DNA from: an uncultured Candidatus Peregrinibacteria bacterium
GTDB lineage: Bacteria > Patescibacteriota > Gracilibacteria > Peribacterales > Peribacteraceae
NCBI GenBank assembly: GCA_903825315.1
Contig: CAIKAD010000001.1
Coordinates: 124,001-188,000, forward strand
DNA length: 64,000 nt
Direction of reading: 5' to 3'
Shown: positions 44,375-54,240 of the stretch, piece after piece
Position numbering within the stretch: position 1 is the stretch's first letter
Layout: each line of letters opens with the position of its first letter
Translations under genes and position numbers: made by a program
Notes under the pieces: model-generated
Seen by the model: only the letters and a program-made list of their open reading frames with translations
What the model was told of the DNA's origin: nothing
Databases searched by the model: none

Positions 44375-45946
44375 TTATCGCTCCGGTTGCCGGGGGGTGT
44401 TTTCCGGTGACGGTGTAGGATTTGTAGCAGTTGCTTCGGAATCGGGCAGCCCCGCTTTCTGCTTCCAGCGGTCCAGATGGGAGTAGGTGAGGCGGTACTG
44501 CCTGAGGAAGGTACTGAGGGGTTTTCTTTCGCGCTCCAGCGCGGCGGCGATGGCGAGAATGCGCTGCCGTTGCGTTGCGTCAAAGGGGCGGCGTCCTCCC
44601 TTTCCCGTTTCGGGCATGTCCAAGCCGGCGATGAGTTCATCGGATGTGGGCAAAGGCGATGCCGACACAGGCTCCGCTGTCTCCTCCTTTATAGGCACCT
44701 TGCCGGCAAGCGTGTCCGCTGGAGCAGTTGTGCCCTGGACGTGCGGCATATCCATGACGGGGTCCGGCATGGGGATGGTCGCGGGTGGTTCCGGTTGCTC
44801 AAGCAGAAGATATTTCTTTGCCCATTGTTCCAGGATATCTGCCGGGAATCTGAAGGCTGTACAGAAATATGCCTGTCCGCCAGGCAGTTGTGCCAGCTGG
44901 AGGTACAGTGATGCAATCTCCTTCTTTATGGCAGGTCGGAATCTTTGGATGTATGTGCGGTCCACGCTTGCGTAGAATCTGCGCCTGTTGAATTTCGCTG
45001 CATCCGTGATGACATCAGACCACTGGAGGAATGCTTCTATAAACTGGTCAATCCTGTCCTCGTTCACCGGAGGCTCAGATTTCCGATGTGTAGTTGCCTG
45101 CGACAACGGTGTGTGCGTCTTCGAAGACTGTACCTGTGCAGAAAGAGGGGAGGAGGGGAGAGGTACAGGGCGTCGAACAGGCGGCTGGGAGTCGGTTTTC
45201 GGTTCGGGGTTTGTAGCACCTTTCGCGCCGTTTCCCGATGATGCGGTGGGCTTGCCGTTCCCTTCCTTGCAACGTAGCGCCTTCAGCGCAGCTTCCAGTT
45301 GCTGGCGCAGCTCTGCGCGTTCCGTCTGCAATGTCCGGATCTGCGCCTCCTGTGCGGTTTGGTTCTCTGCCTGCCGAAGTTCGAGTGCCTCCAGAACATC
45401 TCCAATGGATGCAGTGGCATCGTAAGCGATACCCAATGCCTCCAAAATCTTGGACGTTTTCTCCGTGATCGTTTCAATGTGGGCGGAGAGAGGCTCTTGG
45501 GAAAGCTCTTTGAGGCGCGCCGCACGGTCGGAAATGAATTGCTGTTGCAGCGTTTCCGCAGTTTGCGTTTTCTCCGCCGTGAGTGGGACGAGGTTGGAGG
45601 GGGGAGTGGCAGGGGGGGTGGGCGGCACAACCGTCACGTTGGGTGCCGGAGGTTTGGACGGCGAAGCAGAAAGAATGGCGTGCTGCTGGAGCAGTGCGCG
45701 GTTCCTCTGAATAACGCTCATTGCTTCACGGGAATACCCTACTGGCACGTGATGGTCTTGCTCAAAACTCACAAGAGCGGCAAGTGCATCCTGGGGAGAT
45801 ACTTTTGCCCTAAGGTGCCCTTCTTCCCGTATGTCATTCTGGAATCTTTCCAGTGGTGACAAGGCTGCGAGGGCTGCGGCCCGTTCCCTGTTCCGTTCCT
45901 CCTGTGTGCGAAGGAGACGTTCCTGTGAACCGTGGCGGTTGGACAT
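44375..45946 (-). CDS. Unknown 523-residue coiled-coil and HTH-like protein
   Basis: Regions seen in order: charged N-terminus (1-80), Pro-rich linker (about 95-120), a long heptad-like helix (about 185-225, EIRTLQTERAELRQQL-type), another low-complexity linker (230-300), a compact helical domain of about 110 residues (NEDRIDQFIEAFLQWSDVI...YLLLEQ), a Pro/Met linker and a C-terminal domain of about 60 residues (RRPFDATQRQRILAIAAALERERKP). The last looks like the HTH of transposases (LDRWKQKAG). I do not recognise a family. A scaffold or regulator is possible. No export signal. Confidence 0.6.
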   Translation of the reverse strand: MSNRHGSQERLLRTQEERNRERAAALAALSPLERFQNDIREEGHLRAKVSPQDALAALVSFEQDHHVPVGYSREAMSVIQRNRALLQQHAILSASPSKPPAPNVTVVPPTPPATPPSNLVPLTAEKTQTAETLQQQFISDRAARLKELSQEPLSAHIETITEKTSKILEALGIAYDATASIGDVLEALELRQAENQTAQEAQIRTLQTERAELRQQLEAALKALRCKEGNGKPTASSGNGAKGATNPEPKTDSQPPVRRPVPLPSSPLSAQVQSSKTHTPLSQATTHRKSEPPVNEDRIDQFIEAFLQWSDVITDAAKFNRRRFYASVDRTYIQRFRPAIKKEIASLYLQLAQLPGGQAYFCTAFRFPADILEQWAKKYLLLEQPEPPATIPMPDPVMDMPHVQGTTAPADTLAGKVPIKEETAEPVSASPLPTSDELIAGLDMPETGKGGRRPFDATQRQRILAIAAALERERKPLSTFLRQYRLTYSHLDRWKQKAGLPDSEATATNPTPSPENTPRQPER

Positions 45947-46103
45947 TGGTAGCGGAAGCTAATCCTTTTTCCGGATGAATTCAAATCAGTTTTTTTGTGA
46001 TGGATGCAAGGCTTCTGAAAGAGGAACACGAATGTGATACCTGTCGGGATAGGGAACCACGGGTCCGGGAGGCATGATGGCCGTGACAGGGAATCGTTGC
46101 GAA

Positions 46104-46112
46104 TGCTACGAT
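46104..46112 (+). promoter_or_regulatory. Extended -10 element before the giant surface protein
   Basis: TG-C-TACGAT (TGn plus -10) ends 10 nt before the ATG at 46123, giving a leader of only a few nucleotides. Confidence 0.45.
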
Positions 46113-46122
46113 CTCCGACCGG

Positions 46123-49100
46123 ATGCACGGGATTCCCACCCGCCTTCGGTTTGTCCTTACATTGGTTGTGCTTCTTGCGCTTGCGGGGGCGCTTCTTCAT
46201 TCTGTTCAGCGTGCCCAGGCGGATTCCACCGGGTGGGTGACGGGATGGAATTACCGCAAACAGATCACCATCGACCGCACCAACGTGGATGCGGCGCTCA
46301 CGGATTTCCCGTTCTACGTAAAGATCAACCAGGATACGGATCTGGGAGCAAAAGGGCAGAACGACGGCGACGATATCCGCTTCGCGTCTTCCACGGGTGC
46401 GCTCCTCAAATTTGAACAGGAGGATTACCGCGTCCGCGCGGGATCCGGGTCCGGGAACTTTTGGGTCAAAGTGCCGAGGATTTCCAACACGGAGAATACC
46501 GTGATCTATCTGTACTATGGAAATAGTGTCGCTACGAACGGTCAGGATGCAGCCAACGCGTGGGATGCGAGCTTTAAGAGCGTGTGGCACCTCTCGGGTT
46601 CCACATTGCACGCGCTCGATTCCACGTCCAACAAGAAAAACGGGACCATCAGCAATGCCACCGCCACGACGGGCAACGTGGGCGGCGCGGCGAACTTGAA
46701 TGGCAGCAATGCCCAAATCAACAACATTGCGGGTATCAGCCTGAACAATGCGAGTTTTTCTCTCAGCGCATGGGCGAAGCGCGGCTCCACCGGCTCCTTC
46801 GATCCCATCTTCGCACAGGGGACGAATTCCGCCAACGTAGGGCTGCACTTTACCTTCCGGCCAGCCGATACGTTCACCTGCGCATTCTGGGGTAACGACC
46901 TGGATTCCACTGTCACCTATACCGATAGCGGCTGGCACTTCTTCGAATGCACCTATGACGCGTCCACCAACGCGCGCGTGTTGTACGTGGACGGCGTGCA
47001 GCAGAACAGCGACACGGCATCGGCGGATTACCAGGGGACGGGCAACGTCGAGATCGGGTACAGCACCGCGCTTACTGCAGGTCTCAACGACGCCTGGTAT
47101 TCTGGCACGCTCGACGAGCTTCGTATTTCGACGAGCGTCCGTTCCGCTCCCTGGGTCAAATTCGAGTACAACAATATCAATCAGGCGGACAATGAGTTTG
47201 CGTGGGGTGCGGAGACGGGGACTGTGGGGGGTTGGTCCTACCGCAAGAAGATCACCATCGACCGCACGAACGTGAGCAGCGCGCTCACCGATTTCCCTCT
47301 CCTCGTACGGATCAATCAGGATACGGATATTGGAGCAGCAGCGCAGGCGGATGGCGACGATATCCGTTTCACCACGTCTACGGGTGTGGTTCTTCCCTTT
47401 GAAGAGGAGGACTGGCGGGTGCGGGCGGGGTCCGGCTCCGGGAACTTCTGGGTCAAAGTCCCGTCCATTTCCAGCACCGCCAACACTGTCATCTATCTGT
47501 ACTACGGATCGGCAAGCGCTACGGACGGGCAGGCAGCGACGAGCGTATGGGACAGCAACTTCAAGGGCGTGTGGCATTTGGGCGAAGCCTCGACCGATGA
47601 GGCCTCGGTCGACGGCCTGTATCAGGACACAACTGCCAATAACAACGACGGGAACCAGCGTGGGAACGCGAGCGCGGTGGGGAAGATTGCTACCGGCCAG
47701 CAGTTCGACGGGACCAACGATTACATTTCCATCGCCGACAGCGCGAGCTGGGATTTTGGCACGGGACCTTTCTCCATCGCGATGTGGTTCAAAAAGACAG
47801 GGGATGCGCGGGGGGATATCTTTAATAAGAAGAGCAGCGACGATACGGATGACTTCGGCCTCCTTCTCGAGGACAACGAGGAGATGACGGCGTACTTCAA
47901 GATCGACAGCGTCGGCACGTATGCCGTCGACAACGGCGGCGTGTTCACCCTCAACAATTGGCACTACGCCACGTTCGTTCGGGACAACAGCGGCAATATC
48001 ACTACATACATCGACGGGTCGCCGGACGGTTCCGGCACGAGCAATCTTAATATGAACAACAACGGCGCAGATATCTGGCTGGGATCCAACCACGACAACT
48101 CCATGGTTCCCACTTTGCCGTTGAACGGTCTCATCGACGAAGTGCGCATCAGCAACACCAACCGTTCTGCATCCTGGGTCAAATTCGAGTACTACAACAT
48201 GGATCAGGCAGATAATGAACTCGCCTGGAGCGCGCAACAGAATGCCTCCACGGGCCTCACGGATACCACAACCGTCCTCACGACCGCCGATTCCACGACC
48301 GGCTTCGGCCAGTCCGTTACCCTCACGGCAACCGTTACGCCCTCATCGGCAACGGGGACCGTCACCTTCAAGAATGGCGGGACGAGCATTGGCACCGCAA
48401 CGCTCGGGCATGGGAGCGGCTCCCTCGTTATCACCACTCTCGCCGAAGGGGTGCACAGCCTCACGGCGGTGTATGCCGGCAACGCGGAGTGCGGCACTTC
48501 CACATCATCCGGCGTTACCCAGACAGTCTCGGGAATCAACAAGTGGCCGTACCGCAAGCGGCTCACCATCGACCGCACGAATGTGGACGCCGTCCTCTCC
48601 AACTTCCCGCTTCTCGTCAGCGTCAGCCAGGATACGGATATCGGTGCACAGGGCCAGAGCGACGGGGATGACATCCGCTTTGCAACCTCAACGGGTGTGA
48701 TCCTTCCCTTTGAAGAAGAGGACTACCGCGTGCGTGCGGGATCGGGCTCCGGGAATTTCTGGGTCAAAGTCCCCGCCGTTCTTTCCGCCTCGGACACAAC
48801 CATCTACCTCTACTATGGAAGCGGCGCTGCGGCGGACGGACAGGATGCGGTCAATGTGTGGGACAGCAACTTCAAGGGTGTGTGGCATTTGGACGAAACG
48901 GTGACGGACGAAGCGACGACAGCTGATGCGATCCAGGATTCCACGGGCAATAACAATGACGGTACGCAGTACAACAACGATGATGCCACGGCCAAGGTTG
49001 GCAAGGGGCAGGAATTCGACAAGAGCGGCGACTACATTCTGGTGGATGATGATAATTCCCTCGACCTCACCACGCTCACCGTTTCGTTCTGGGCGTATCC

Positions 49101-50982
49101 GCACACGCCCAACAGCGGGGTTCAGGGGCTGGTGGTAAAAGGCTACGATGCGGCGGAGAATTTCGAGGTGCTCATTCCCGGCGGAACGCCTGCGGTCTTC
49201 CATACGCCCATAAACTCCACTGGCGGCAGGACAACTCACGATTCCGCGACGAACCCCTCCGCCAACACATGGTACTACATTACGTTGGAGTACACGGGGA
49301 CGCAGGCGCGGTTCCTCGTCGACGGCGCAGAAGACGGCAATTCGCCGTGGGCGAACAATGCGCCGGTTCCCAGCAGCCAGGGTCTGTACTTTGGAACGGA
49401 ATACCGGGACCCGGACGGGTTCCGCCCTTTCGATGGACTTCTCGACGAAATCCGCGTGAGCAACGTCGCCCGCTCCACCGCATGGGTCAAGTTCGAGTAC
49501 TACAACATGAACCAGTCGGACAACGAAATTGCCTGGAGTACGCAACAGGATGTGGCTACGGGCATCTTCAATTCCAGAGTGACGCTCACATCCTCAGACA
49601 CATCCACGTCCTACAGCGACAGCATCACCCTCACGGCTACGGTCACGCCTTCAGCCGCGACGGGCACGGTCACCTTTAAGAAAGGAGGCGTGTCCATCGG
49701 CACGGCCACGCTCGGCCACGGGAGCGGCTCATTGACGGTCACCACTCTCCCCGTGGGAAGCCTGTCCCTCACGGCGGAGTACGGCGGCAACCATGCGTAC
49801 GCCACGTCCTCGTCCAGCACCCTCACGCAGATCGTAAGCAAGGCGGCCTCCACCGTCTCGCTGGCATCGTCCGATACTCTCATTGCCGCTGGCGACACTG
49901 TCATCCTCACGGCAACCGTCACCCCCTCAACCGCGACGGGCACCCTCACCTTTAAGGATGCTCTGGTAAGCATCGGCACGGTCACACTCAGCCACGGGAG
50001 CGGAGCCATATCCACCACAACCCTTACGGCCGGCACCCACATTCTCACGGCGGAGTACGGCGGCAACCAGAACTACCTCACATCCACTTCTGCTTCCCTC
50101 TCACAGACCGTCACCGCCGCTCCGTCCGAGGATGCACAGACGGGAGGCGGAGGCGGAGGCGGCGGGCAGCGTCGTGGAAGCACAACGCAGATGGGAACAA
50201 AAATCCAGCATGCCCATGCGGTGATTGAGTTGAAGTTCACCACGCTGCAGCGCAAGACCGCCCGGAATGCGCCGGACACCTCATCGGCGCCCGCTATCGT
50301 CCGGAGTCCGGGCAATTCCGGCGGAGGCAGCGGCTCCATCGTCCAGCATCAGGGTTCCTCCTCTTCCACAAAAATCGTCCGCAACCGCAACCGCCTCATT
50401 GCCAACGTGGACAACCAGGACATCCTCTACCGCGATGTCCCGCTCAACGCGTGGTTCACGCCCTACGTCTCCTACGTCATCGAGGAGCAGATTGCACAGG
50501 GCTACCGTGATGGCACCGGAAAACCCAAAGGGGAATTCGGCGTTGAACAACCCATTACCTATGCGGAAGTCCTCAAAATGGCGCTCGAAGCGGCGAACGT
50601 CGATCTCAAAGGCGCACCTCCCTCCCGCAACCTCTCCGTGCGCGATTCGTGGGCAGCCCCGTACGTAGCCACAGCCGAGGCTCTCCAGCTCTCCGTCTTC
50701 CGTCCCGATCTCGACGTCAACCAGCCGGCAACCCGCGGTGCCGTGATTCAGACGATCCTGGAGGTGCTCAAGATACCCGTTGCCAAACAACAGCCCTCGT
50801 TCACCGACGTCCCGCAGGATCATCCCTTCGCCCATGCCATTGCCACGGCGGCTTTTTACGGATTTGTTGAGGGCGATAAGGGTCCCGATGGCAACCCGCT
50901 CAACCGCTTCCGCCCCGATGATCCCATCAACCGGGCCGAAGTGGCAAAGATTATTGCATTGGCCGTGGAGGTGATGAATTGA
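46123..50982 (+). CDS. Giant modular surface protein: DUF2341/LamG repeats, Ig-like repeats, SLH domains
   Basis: A 1619-residue exported protein. Signal peptide 1-33 (cleavage after AQA). Three large units follow (about 38-350, 365-700, 800-1140), each a DUF2341 domain (YRKQITIDRTNVDAALTDFP..., DGDDIRFASSTG, GSGNFWVKVP) plus a LamG/concanavalin-like lectin domain. After units 2 and 3 come Ig-like Big_3-type repeats (SxxxTTVLTTADSTTGFG, ATVTPSSATGTVTFK), three in all, then a Gly/Ser-rich linker and C-terminal SLH domains (from about 1430). Carbohydrate binding and attachment at the wall are inferred from known roles of LamG and SLH. The gene stands alone. Confidence 0.9.
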   Translation: MHGIPTRLRFVLTLVVLLALAGALLHSVQRAQADSTGWVTGWNYRKQITIDRTNVDAALTDFPFYVKINQDTDLGAKGQNDGDDIRFASSTGALLKFEQEDYRVRAGSGSGNFWVKVPRISNTENTVIYLYYGNSVATNGQDAANAWDASFKSVWHLSGSTLHALDSTSNKKNGTISNATATTGNVGGAANLNGSNAQINNIAGISLNNASFSLSAWAKRGSTGSFDPIFAQGTNSANVGLHFTFRPADTFTCAFWGNDLDSTVTYTDSGWHFFECTYDASTNARVLYVDGVQQNSDTASADYQGTGNVEIGYSTALTAGLNDAWYSGTLDELRISTSVRSAPWVKFEYNNINQADNEFAWGAETGTVGGWSYRKKITIDRTNVSSALTDFPLLVRINQDTDIGAAAQADGDDIRFTTSTGVVLPFEEEDWRVRAGSGSGNFWVKVPSISSTANTVIYLYYGSASATDGQAATSVWDSNFKGVWHLGEASTDEASVDGLYQDTTANNNDGNQRGNASAVGKIATGQQFDGTNDYISIADSASWDFGTGPFSIAMWFKKTGDARGDIFNKKSSDDTDDFGLLLEDNEEMTAYFKIDSVGTYAVDNGGVFTLNNWHYATFVRDNSGNITTYIDGSPDGSGTSNLNMNNNGADIWLGSNHDNSMVPTLPLNGLIDEVRISNTNRSASWVKFEYYNMDQADNELAWSAQQNASTGLTDTTTVLTTADSTTGFGQSVTLTATVTPSSATGTVTFKNGGTSIGTATLGHGSGSLVITTLAEGVHSLTAVYAGNAECGTSTSSGVTQTVSGINKWPYRKRLTIDRTNVDAVLSNFPLLVSVSQDTDIGAQGQSDGDDIRFATSTGVILPFEEEDYRVRAGSGSGNFWVKVPAVLSASDTTIYLYYGSGAAADGQDAVNVWDSNFKGVWHLDETVTDEATTADAIQDSTGNNNDGTQYNNDDATAKVGKGQEFDKSGDYILVDDDNSLDLTTLTVSFWAYPHTPNSGVQGLVVKGYDAAENFEVLIPGGTPAVFHTPINSTGGRTTHDSATNPSANTWYYITLEYTGTQARFLVDGAEDGNSPWANNAPVPSSQGLYFGTEYRDPDGFRPFDGLLDEIRVSNVARSTAWVKFEYYNMNQSDNEIAWSTQQDVATGIFNSRVTLTSSDTSTSYSDSITLTATVTPSAATGTVTFKKGGVSIGTATLGHGSGSLTVTTLPVGSLSLTAEYGGNHAYATSSSSTLTQIVSKAASTVSLASSDTLIAAGDTVILTATVTPSTATGTLTFKDALVSIGTVTLSHGSGAISTTTLTAGTHILTAEYGGNQNYLTSTSASLSQTVTAAPSEDAQTGGGGGGGGQRRGSTTQMGTKIQHAHAVIELKFTTLQRKTARNAPDTSSAPAIVRSPGNSGGGSGSIVQHQGSSSSTKIVRNRNRLIANVDNQDILYRDVPLNAWFTPYVSYVIEEQIAQGYRDGTGKPKGEFGVEQPITYAEVLKMALEAANVDLKGAPPSRNLSVRDSWAAPYVATAEALQLSVFRPDLDVNQPATRGAVIQTILEVLKIPVAKQQPSFTDVPQDHPFAHAIATAAFYGFVEGDKGPDGNPLNRFRPDDPINRAEVAKIIALAVEVMN
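46249..49545 (+). repeat. Three DNA-level intragenic DUF2341-LamG repeats
   Basis: Segments starting near 46249, 47234 and 48550 share near-identical DNA (ATCACCATCGACCGCAC, and again GGGAACTTCTGGGTCAAAGT near 46455, 47440 and 48750). Conservation at third positions points to recent duplication or gene conversion rather than old divergence. Confidence 0.65.
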
Positions 50983-51022
50983 GAATAGAGAAGAGCAGCT
51001 CGCTTCGAGGGGAAACCATCCG

Positions 51023-51028
51023 TACAAT
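51023..51028 (+). promoter_or_regulatory. -10 element of a leaderless transcript
   Basis: TACAAT ends 6 nt before the ATG at 51035, so a start 7 nt downstream falls on the A of the ATG. No clear -35 box. Confidence 0.5.
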
Positions 51029-51034
51029 CTGGAT

Positions 51035-51883
51035 ATGACGAACGGGACGATCATCAATCCTCTCATCAACCTCAACGACGGTTCCGTGATGCCGCGGATC
51101 GGCCTGGGCGTATGGAAGCTTGGATCCGGGGCAGAGACAGTGAACGCTGTCCGGTGGGCGCTGGAGGCAGGCTACCGCCTTATCGATACGGCGCGGATTT
51201 ACGAGAACGAGGCGGAGGTGGGGGAGGGGATCCGCGCGAGCGGTATTCCGCGTGAAGAAATATCTGTGACAACAAAGCTCTGGAATGACGATCAGGGATA
51301 TGAGCCGGCGCTTGCTGCCGTTGATGCATCGCTGGAGCGTCTCGGGCTGGACTACGTGGATCTCTACCTCATTCACTGGCCGTCGGCATTGTTCCGAAAG
51401 GACAATCCCGATAGTCCCGCGTTGCGGCGCGAGACGTGGCGGGCGATGGAGGAGATCCAACAGAGCGGCAGGGCGAAGGCGATCGGTGTGAGTAACTATG
51501 CGATTAATCATCTCCAGGAAATGGACACGTACGCGCGTATTCCGCCTGCAGTGAACCAGATAGAACTGCACCCGTTCTGGTTCCGGAGGGACCTCATGGA
51601 GTTCTGTCAGGAACGCGGGATCGTTGTGGAGAGCTACAGCCCACTCGCACGCGCGCGGATGCTTGCCGACCCGCGCATCACTGCGATTGCGGAGAAAGTT
51701 GGAAAGACACCGGCACAGGTTCTGCTCCGGTGGAACCTGCAGCACGGCAACGTGGTCATCCCCAAATCCGCGCATAAGGAACGTATCGAAGAGAACGCCC
51801 GCATCTTCGAATTCACGTTGCAGGACGAAGACATGCGCGTGCTCGATGCGCTGGATGAGGGGAAGAGTGTATTGAGCGTGTAA
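51035..51883 (+). CDS. Aldo/keto reductase (AKR family)
   Basis: A 282-residue NAD(P)H-dependent reductase like 2,5-diketo-D-gluconate reductase. The catalytic tetrad is visible: Asp51 and Tyr56 (LIDTARIYENE), Lys81 (TTKLW) and His114 (LIHWP). Cofactor-binding stretches GVSNY, PAVNQIELHPF and the late PKSAHKERIEENARIF are all present, in the right order. Cytoplasmic, no signal peptide. It stands alone after the giant surface protein gene. Confidence 0.95.
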   Translation: MTNGTIINPLINLNDGSVMPRIGLGVWKLGSGAETVNAVRWALEAGYRLIDTARIYENEAEVGEGIRASGIPREEISVTTKLWNDDQGYEPALAAVDASLERLGLDYVDLYLIHWPSALFRKDNPDSPALRRETWRAMEEIQQSGRAKAIGVSNYAINHLQEMDTYARIPPAVNQIELHPFWFRRDLMEFCQERGIVVESYSPLARARMLADPRITAIAEKVGKTPAQVLLRWNLQHGNVVIPKSAHKERIEENARIFEFTLQDEDMRVLDALDEGKSVLSV

Positions 51884-51952
51884 AGGAAAAAATGTTCCCT
51901 ATTGCTTCCGGGAGTGAATACTTTGGAAGTGGATAATAATTCAAAAATAGTA

Positions 51953-51958
51953 TATAAT
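51953..51958 (+). promoter_or_regulatory. Consensus -10 box of the PAS kinase gene
   Basis: A perfect TATAAT, about 26 nt before the ATG at 51985, in a strongly AT-rich stretch (AAATAGTATATAATACTAG). No -35 consensus. Confidence 0.6.
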
Positions 51959-51984
51959 ACTAGTTACTACCCAAACCCTTTCCG

Positions 51985-54240
51985 ATGCCGAACGAGAACG
52001 GCCAACCGCTGAGCATCGAGGATGCCTTCCGGCTCCAGGCCATCGTGGAGGCCATTGCCGACCCGGTCTTTGTGAAAGATAGGGAGCATTGCTGGATCTA
52101 CCTCAACGACGCTTTTTGCGAGTTCATGGGGCATCGTCGCGAGGAATTGCTCGGTAAATCGGATTACGACTTTTTCCCGTCCTTACAGGCCGATGTGTTC
52201 TGGACGAAAGACGAAGCGGTGTTTGAGAGCGGCAAGGAGAATAGCAACGAAGAAAAATTCACGGATGCGAAGGGGAGAGAGCACACCATCGTCACCAAGA
52301 AAACGGTTTTTCGGGACAGGGATGGTTCCCTGATTCTTGTGGGCGTGATACGGGACATCACGGAAACAAAGAACATTGAGGAGGATCTCAAGCATCAGCA
52401 GGAACAGCAGAGGCTCCTGCTGGATTCTACTGCGGAGGCCATTTACGGCATTGATTTGCAGGGGAACTGCACCTTTTGCAATGCGGCATTCCTGAAGAAG
52501 ATGGGATACGCATCCGAGCGCGATGTTCTTGGAAAGAACATGCACAAGGCCATCCACCATACCTATGCCGATGGCAAAGAGTACCCGGTGGAGCGGTGCC
52601 GGATTTTCCAAGCGTTCAAGAACGGCGCAGGTTCCCATGTGGATAACGAGGTGCTGTGGAGGGCGGACGGGACAAGTATTGCCGCGGAGTATTGGTCGTA
52701 TCCGCAGTGGAAGGACGGGAAAGTGGTCGGCGCCGTGGTCACGTTTATCGACATCACGGCACGCAAGAAGGCAGAGGAGGCGGACCGCATCCAGAGTGCG
52801 ATCTACCGGAACCTGTCGGAAGGGGTGTACATGATACGGTTACAGGACGGGCTCATTGTGGAAGCGAACAGGAAATTCGAGTCCATGTTCGGTTACGCTC
52901 CAGGAGAATTGACAGGCAAGCCAGTGGCCATCGTCAACGCGCCGGCGGAACATTCTCCGCAGAAGACCGCGGAAGATATTACTGCCATCCTGCGGGAGAA
53001 AGGAGAATGGCACGGTGAGGTGTTGAATGTGAAGAAGGACGGGACGAGGTTCTGGTGTAATGCGAATGCGTCCCTCTTCAATCATCCCGAGTATGGGGAG
53101 GTGATTGTCGCCGTGCACACGGACATCACCGAACTCAAGCAGATACGCGATAAGCTTGCGCTGGAAGCGGCGAATGCCCGCAAGTTCCTTCAGGCCGTCG
53201 AGGCTTCCCCCATTGCCACCATCATCACCACAACGGAACCCGCAATCATTTACATAAACCCCGCATGGGAAAAATTGACGGGCTACAGTAAGGAGGAGGC
53301 GATGGGGAAGAATCCGCGTATCCTCCAAAGCGGCAAGACTCCACGGGATCTGTATCCCGTTCTTTGGAAGACGATCCTCGGAAACGAGACGTTCCATGCG
53401 GACACCATTATCAATAGACGTAAGAACGGCACGGAATTCAATGCGGATCTCAGTATTTATCCTCTCTTGGAAAACGGGAAGGTGCAGTTTTTCGTGGGCA
53501 TGCAGTTTGATATAACGGAGCAGAAACGCACCGACCGCTCAAAGGCGGAGTTCGTGTCGCTCGCGTCCCACCAGCTGCGCACGCCGCTCACCGGCATCCG
53601 CTGGGGCATTACGATGCTGGGGAAGAAGGGGCAGCTCAACCCTATCCAGGCAGACATCCTCACGGAAATGGACAAAGCGGCGGGTCACATGGCCGAGAGC
53701 ATCGACGTCATGCTCCATCTCTCGCGCATCGAGTCCGGCAAGATGATAGTGAAGAACGAGATGGTCGACATCGATGCGTTCATCGCGGAACTGTGTTCAC
53801 AGTTCCATCCGCTTGCGGAAGCCAAGCACATGGTTTGCGCATTGCATCCCGACCCCGGTATCCGCATAAAGACGGATCCGGCCCTCCTTCGCGAAATCTT
53901 AGGCAACCTCATTACGAATGCCATCAAGTACTCCCCGGACGGTCGCACTGTCTCCCTGTCGGCGAAGATCATTGGTAACACGCTGCGCATTTCCCTTGCG
54001 GACGCTGGGTATGGCATTCCCGCCGATCAGCAGCATCTCGTCTTCTCCCGATTCTTCCGGGGGATGAACGTGGTGGCCAAGATCCCCGACGGAACTGGAC
54101 TGGGTCTTTACCTCGTGTATGCTCTCGTTGGCCTCTTGGGCGGTACGATTACGTTCGTCTCGGCCGAGAACCAGGGCACCACGTTCACGCTCACTCTGCC
54201 CCTCTCTCCTCCTGCTCCCTCTCTCCCCATCCTTCCATGA
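51985..54240 (+). CDS. Multi-PAS sensor histidine kinase
   Basis: A soluble 751-residue kinase with four PAS/PAC units (about 15-135, 145-268, 275-390, 400-515; the pattern FVKDREHCWIYLNDAF...GVIRDITE repeats), a HisKA dimerisation domain with His529 (LASHQLRTPLTGIRW) and a HATPase with N-box NAIKYSPDG, G1 DAGYGIPADQQ and G2 GTGLGLYLVYALV. No transmembrane segment, so it senses internal or diffusible signals. The stop overlaps the receiver gene start (ATGA), so the two form a two-component pair. H-box SHQLRTPLTGIRW recurs closely in the kinase at 61528. Confidence 0.93.
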   Translation: MPNENGQPLSIEDAFRLQAIVEAIADPVFVKDREHCWIYLNDAFCEFMGHRREELLGKSDYDFFPSLQADVFWTKDEAVFESGKENSNEEKFTDAKGREHTIVTKKTVFRDRDGSLILVGVIRDITETKNIEEDLKHQQEQQRLLLDSTAEAIYGIDLQGNCTFCNAAFLKKMGYASERDVLGKNMHKAIHHTYADGKEYPVERCRIFQAFKNGAGSHVDNEVLWRADGTSIAAEYWSYPQWKDGKVVGAVVTFIDITARKKAEEADRIQSAIYRNLSEGVYMIRLQDGLIVEANRKFESMFGYAPGELTGKPVAIVNAPAEHSPQKTAEDITAILREKGEWHGEVLNVKKDGTRFWCNANASLFNHPEYGEVIVAVHTDITELKQIRDKLALEAANARKFLQAVEASPIATIITTTEPAIIYINPAWEKLTGYSKEEAMGKNPRILQSGKTPRDLYPVLWKTILGNETFHADTIINRRKNGTEFNADLSIYPLLENGKVQFFVGMQFDITEQKRTDRSKAEFVSLASHQLRTPLTGIRWGITMLGKKGQLNPIQADILTEMDKAAGHMAESIDVMLHLSRIESGKMIVKNEMVDIDAFIAELCSQFHPLAEAKHMVCALHPDPGIRIKTDPALLREILGNLITNAIKYSPDGRTVSLSAKIIGNTLRISLADAGYGIPADQQHLVFSRFFRGMNVVAKIPDGTGLGLYLVYALVGLLGGTITFVSAENQGTTFTLTLPLSPPAPSLPILP

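Noticed and set aside
45769-48237. 822-codon ORF on the minus strand
   Set aside because: It spans three unrelated contexts antisense to the giant surface protein and reads through gene boundaries; the plus-strand gene has signal peptide and domains.
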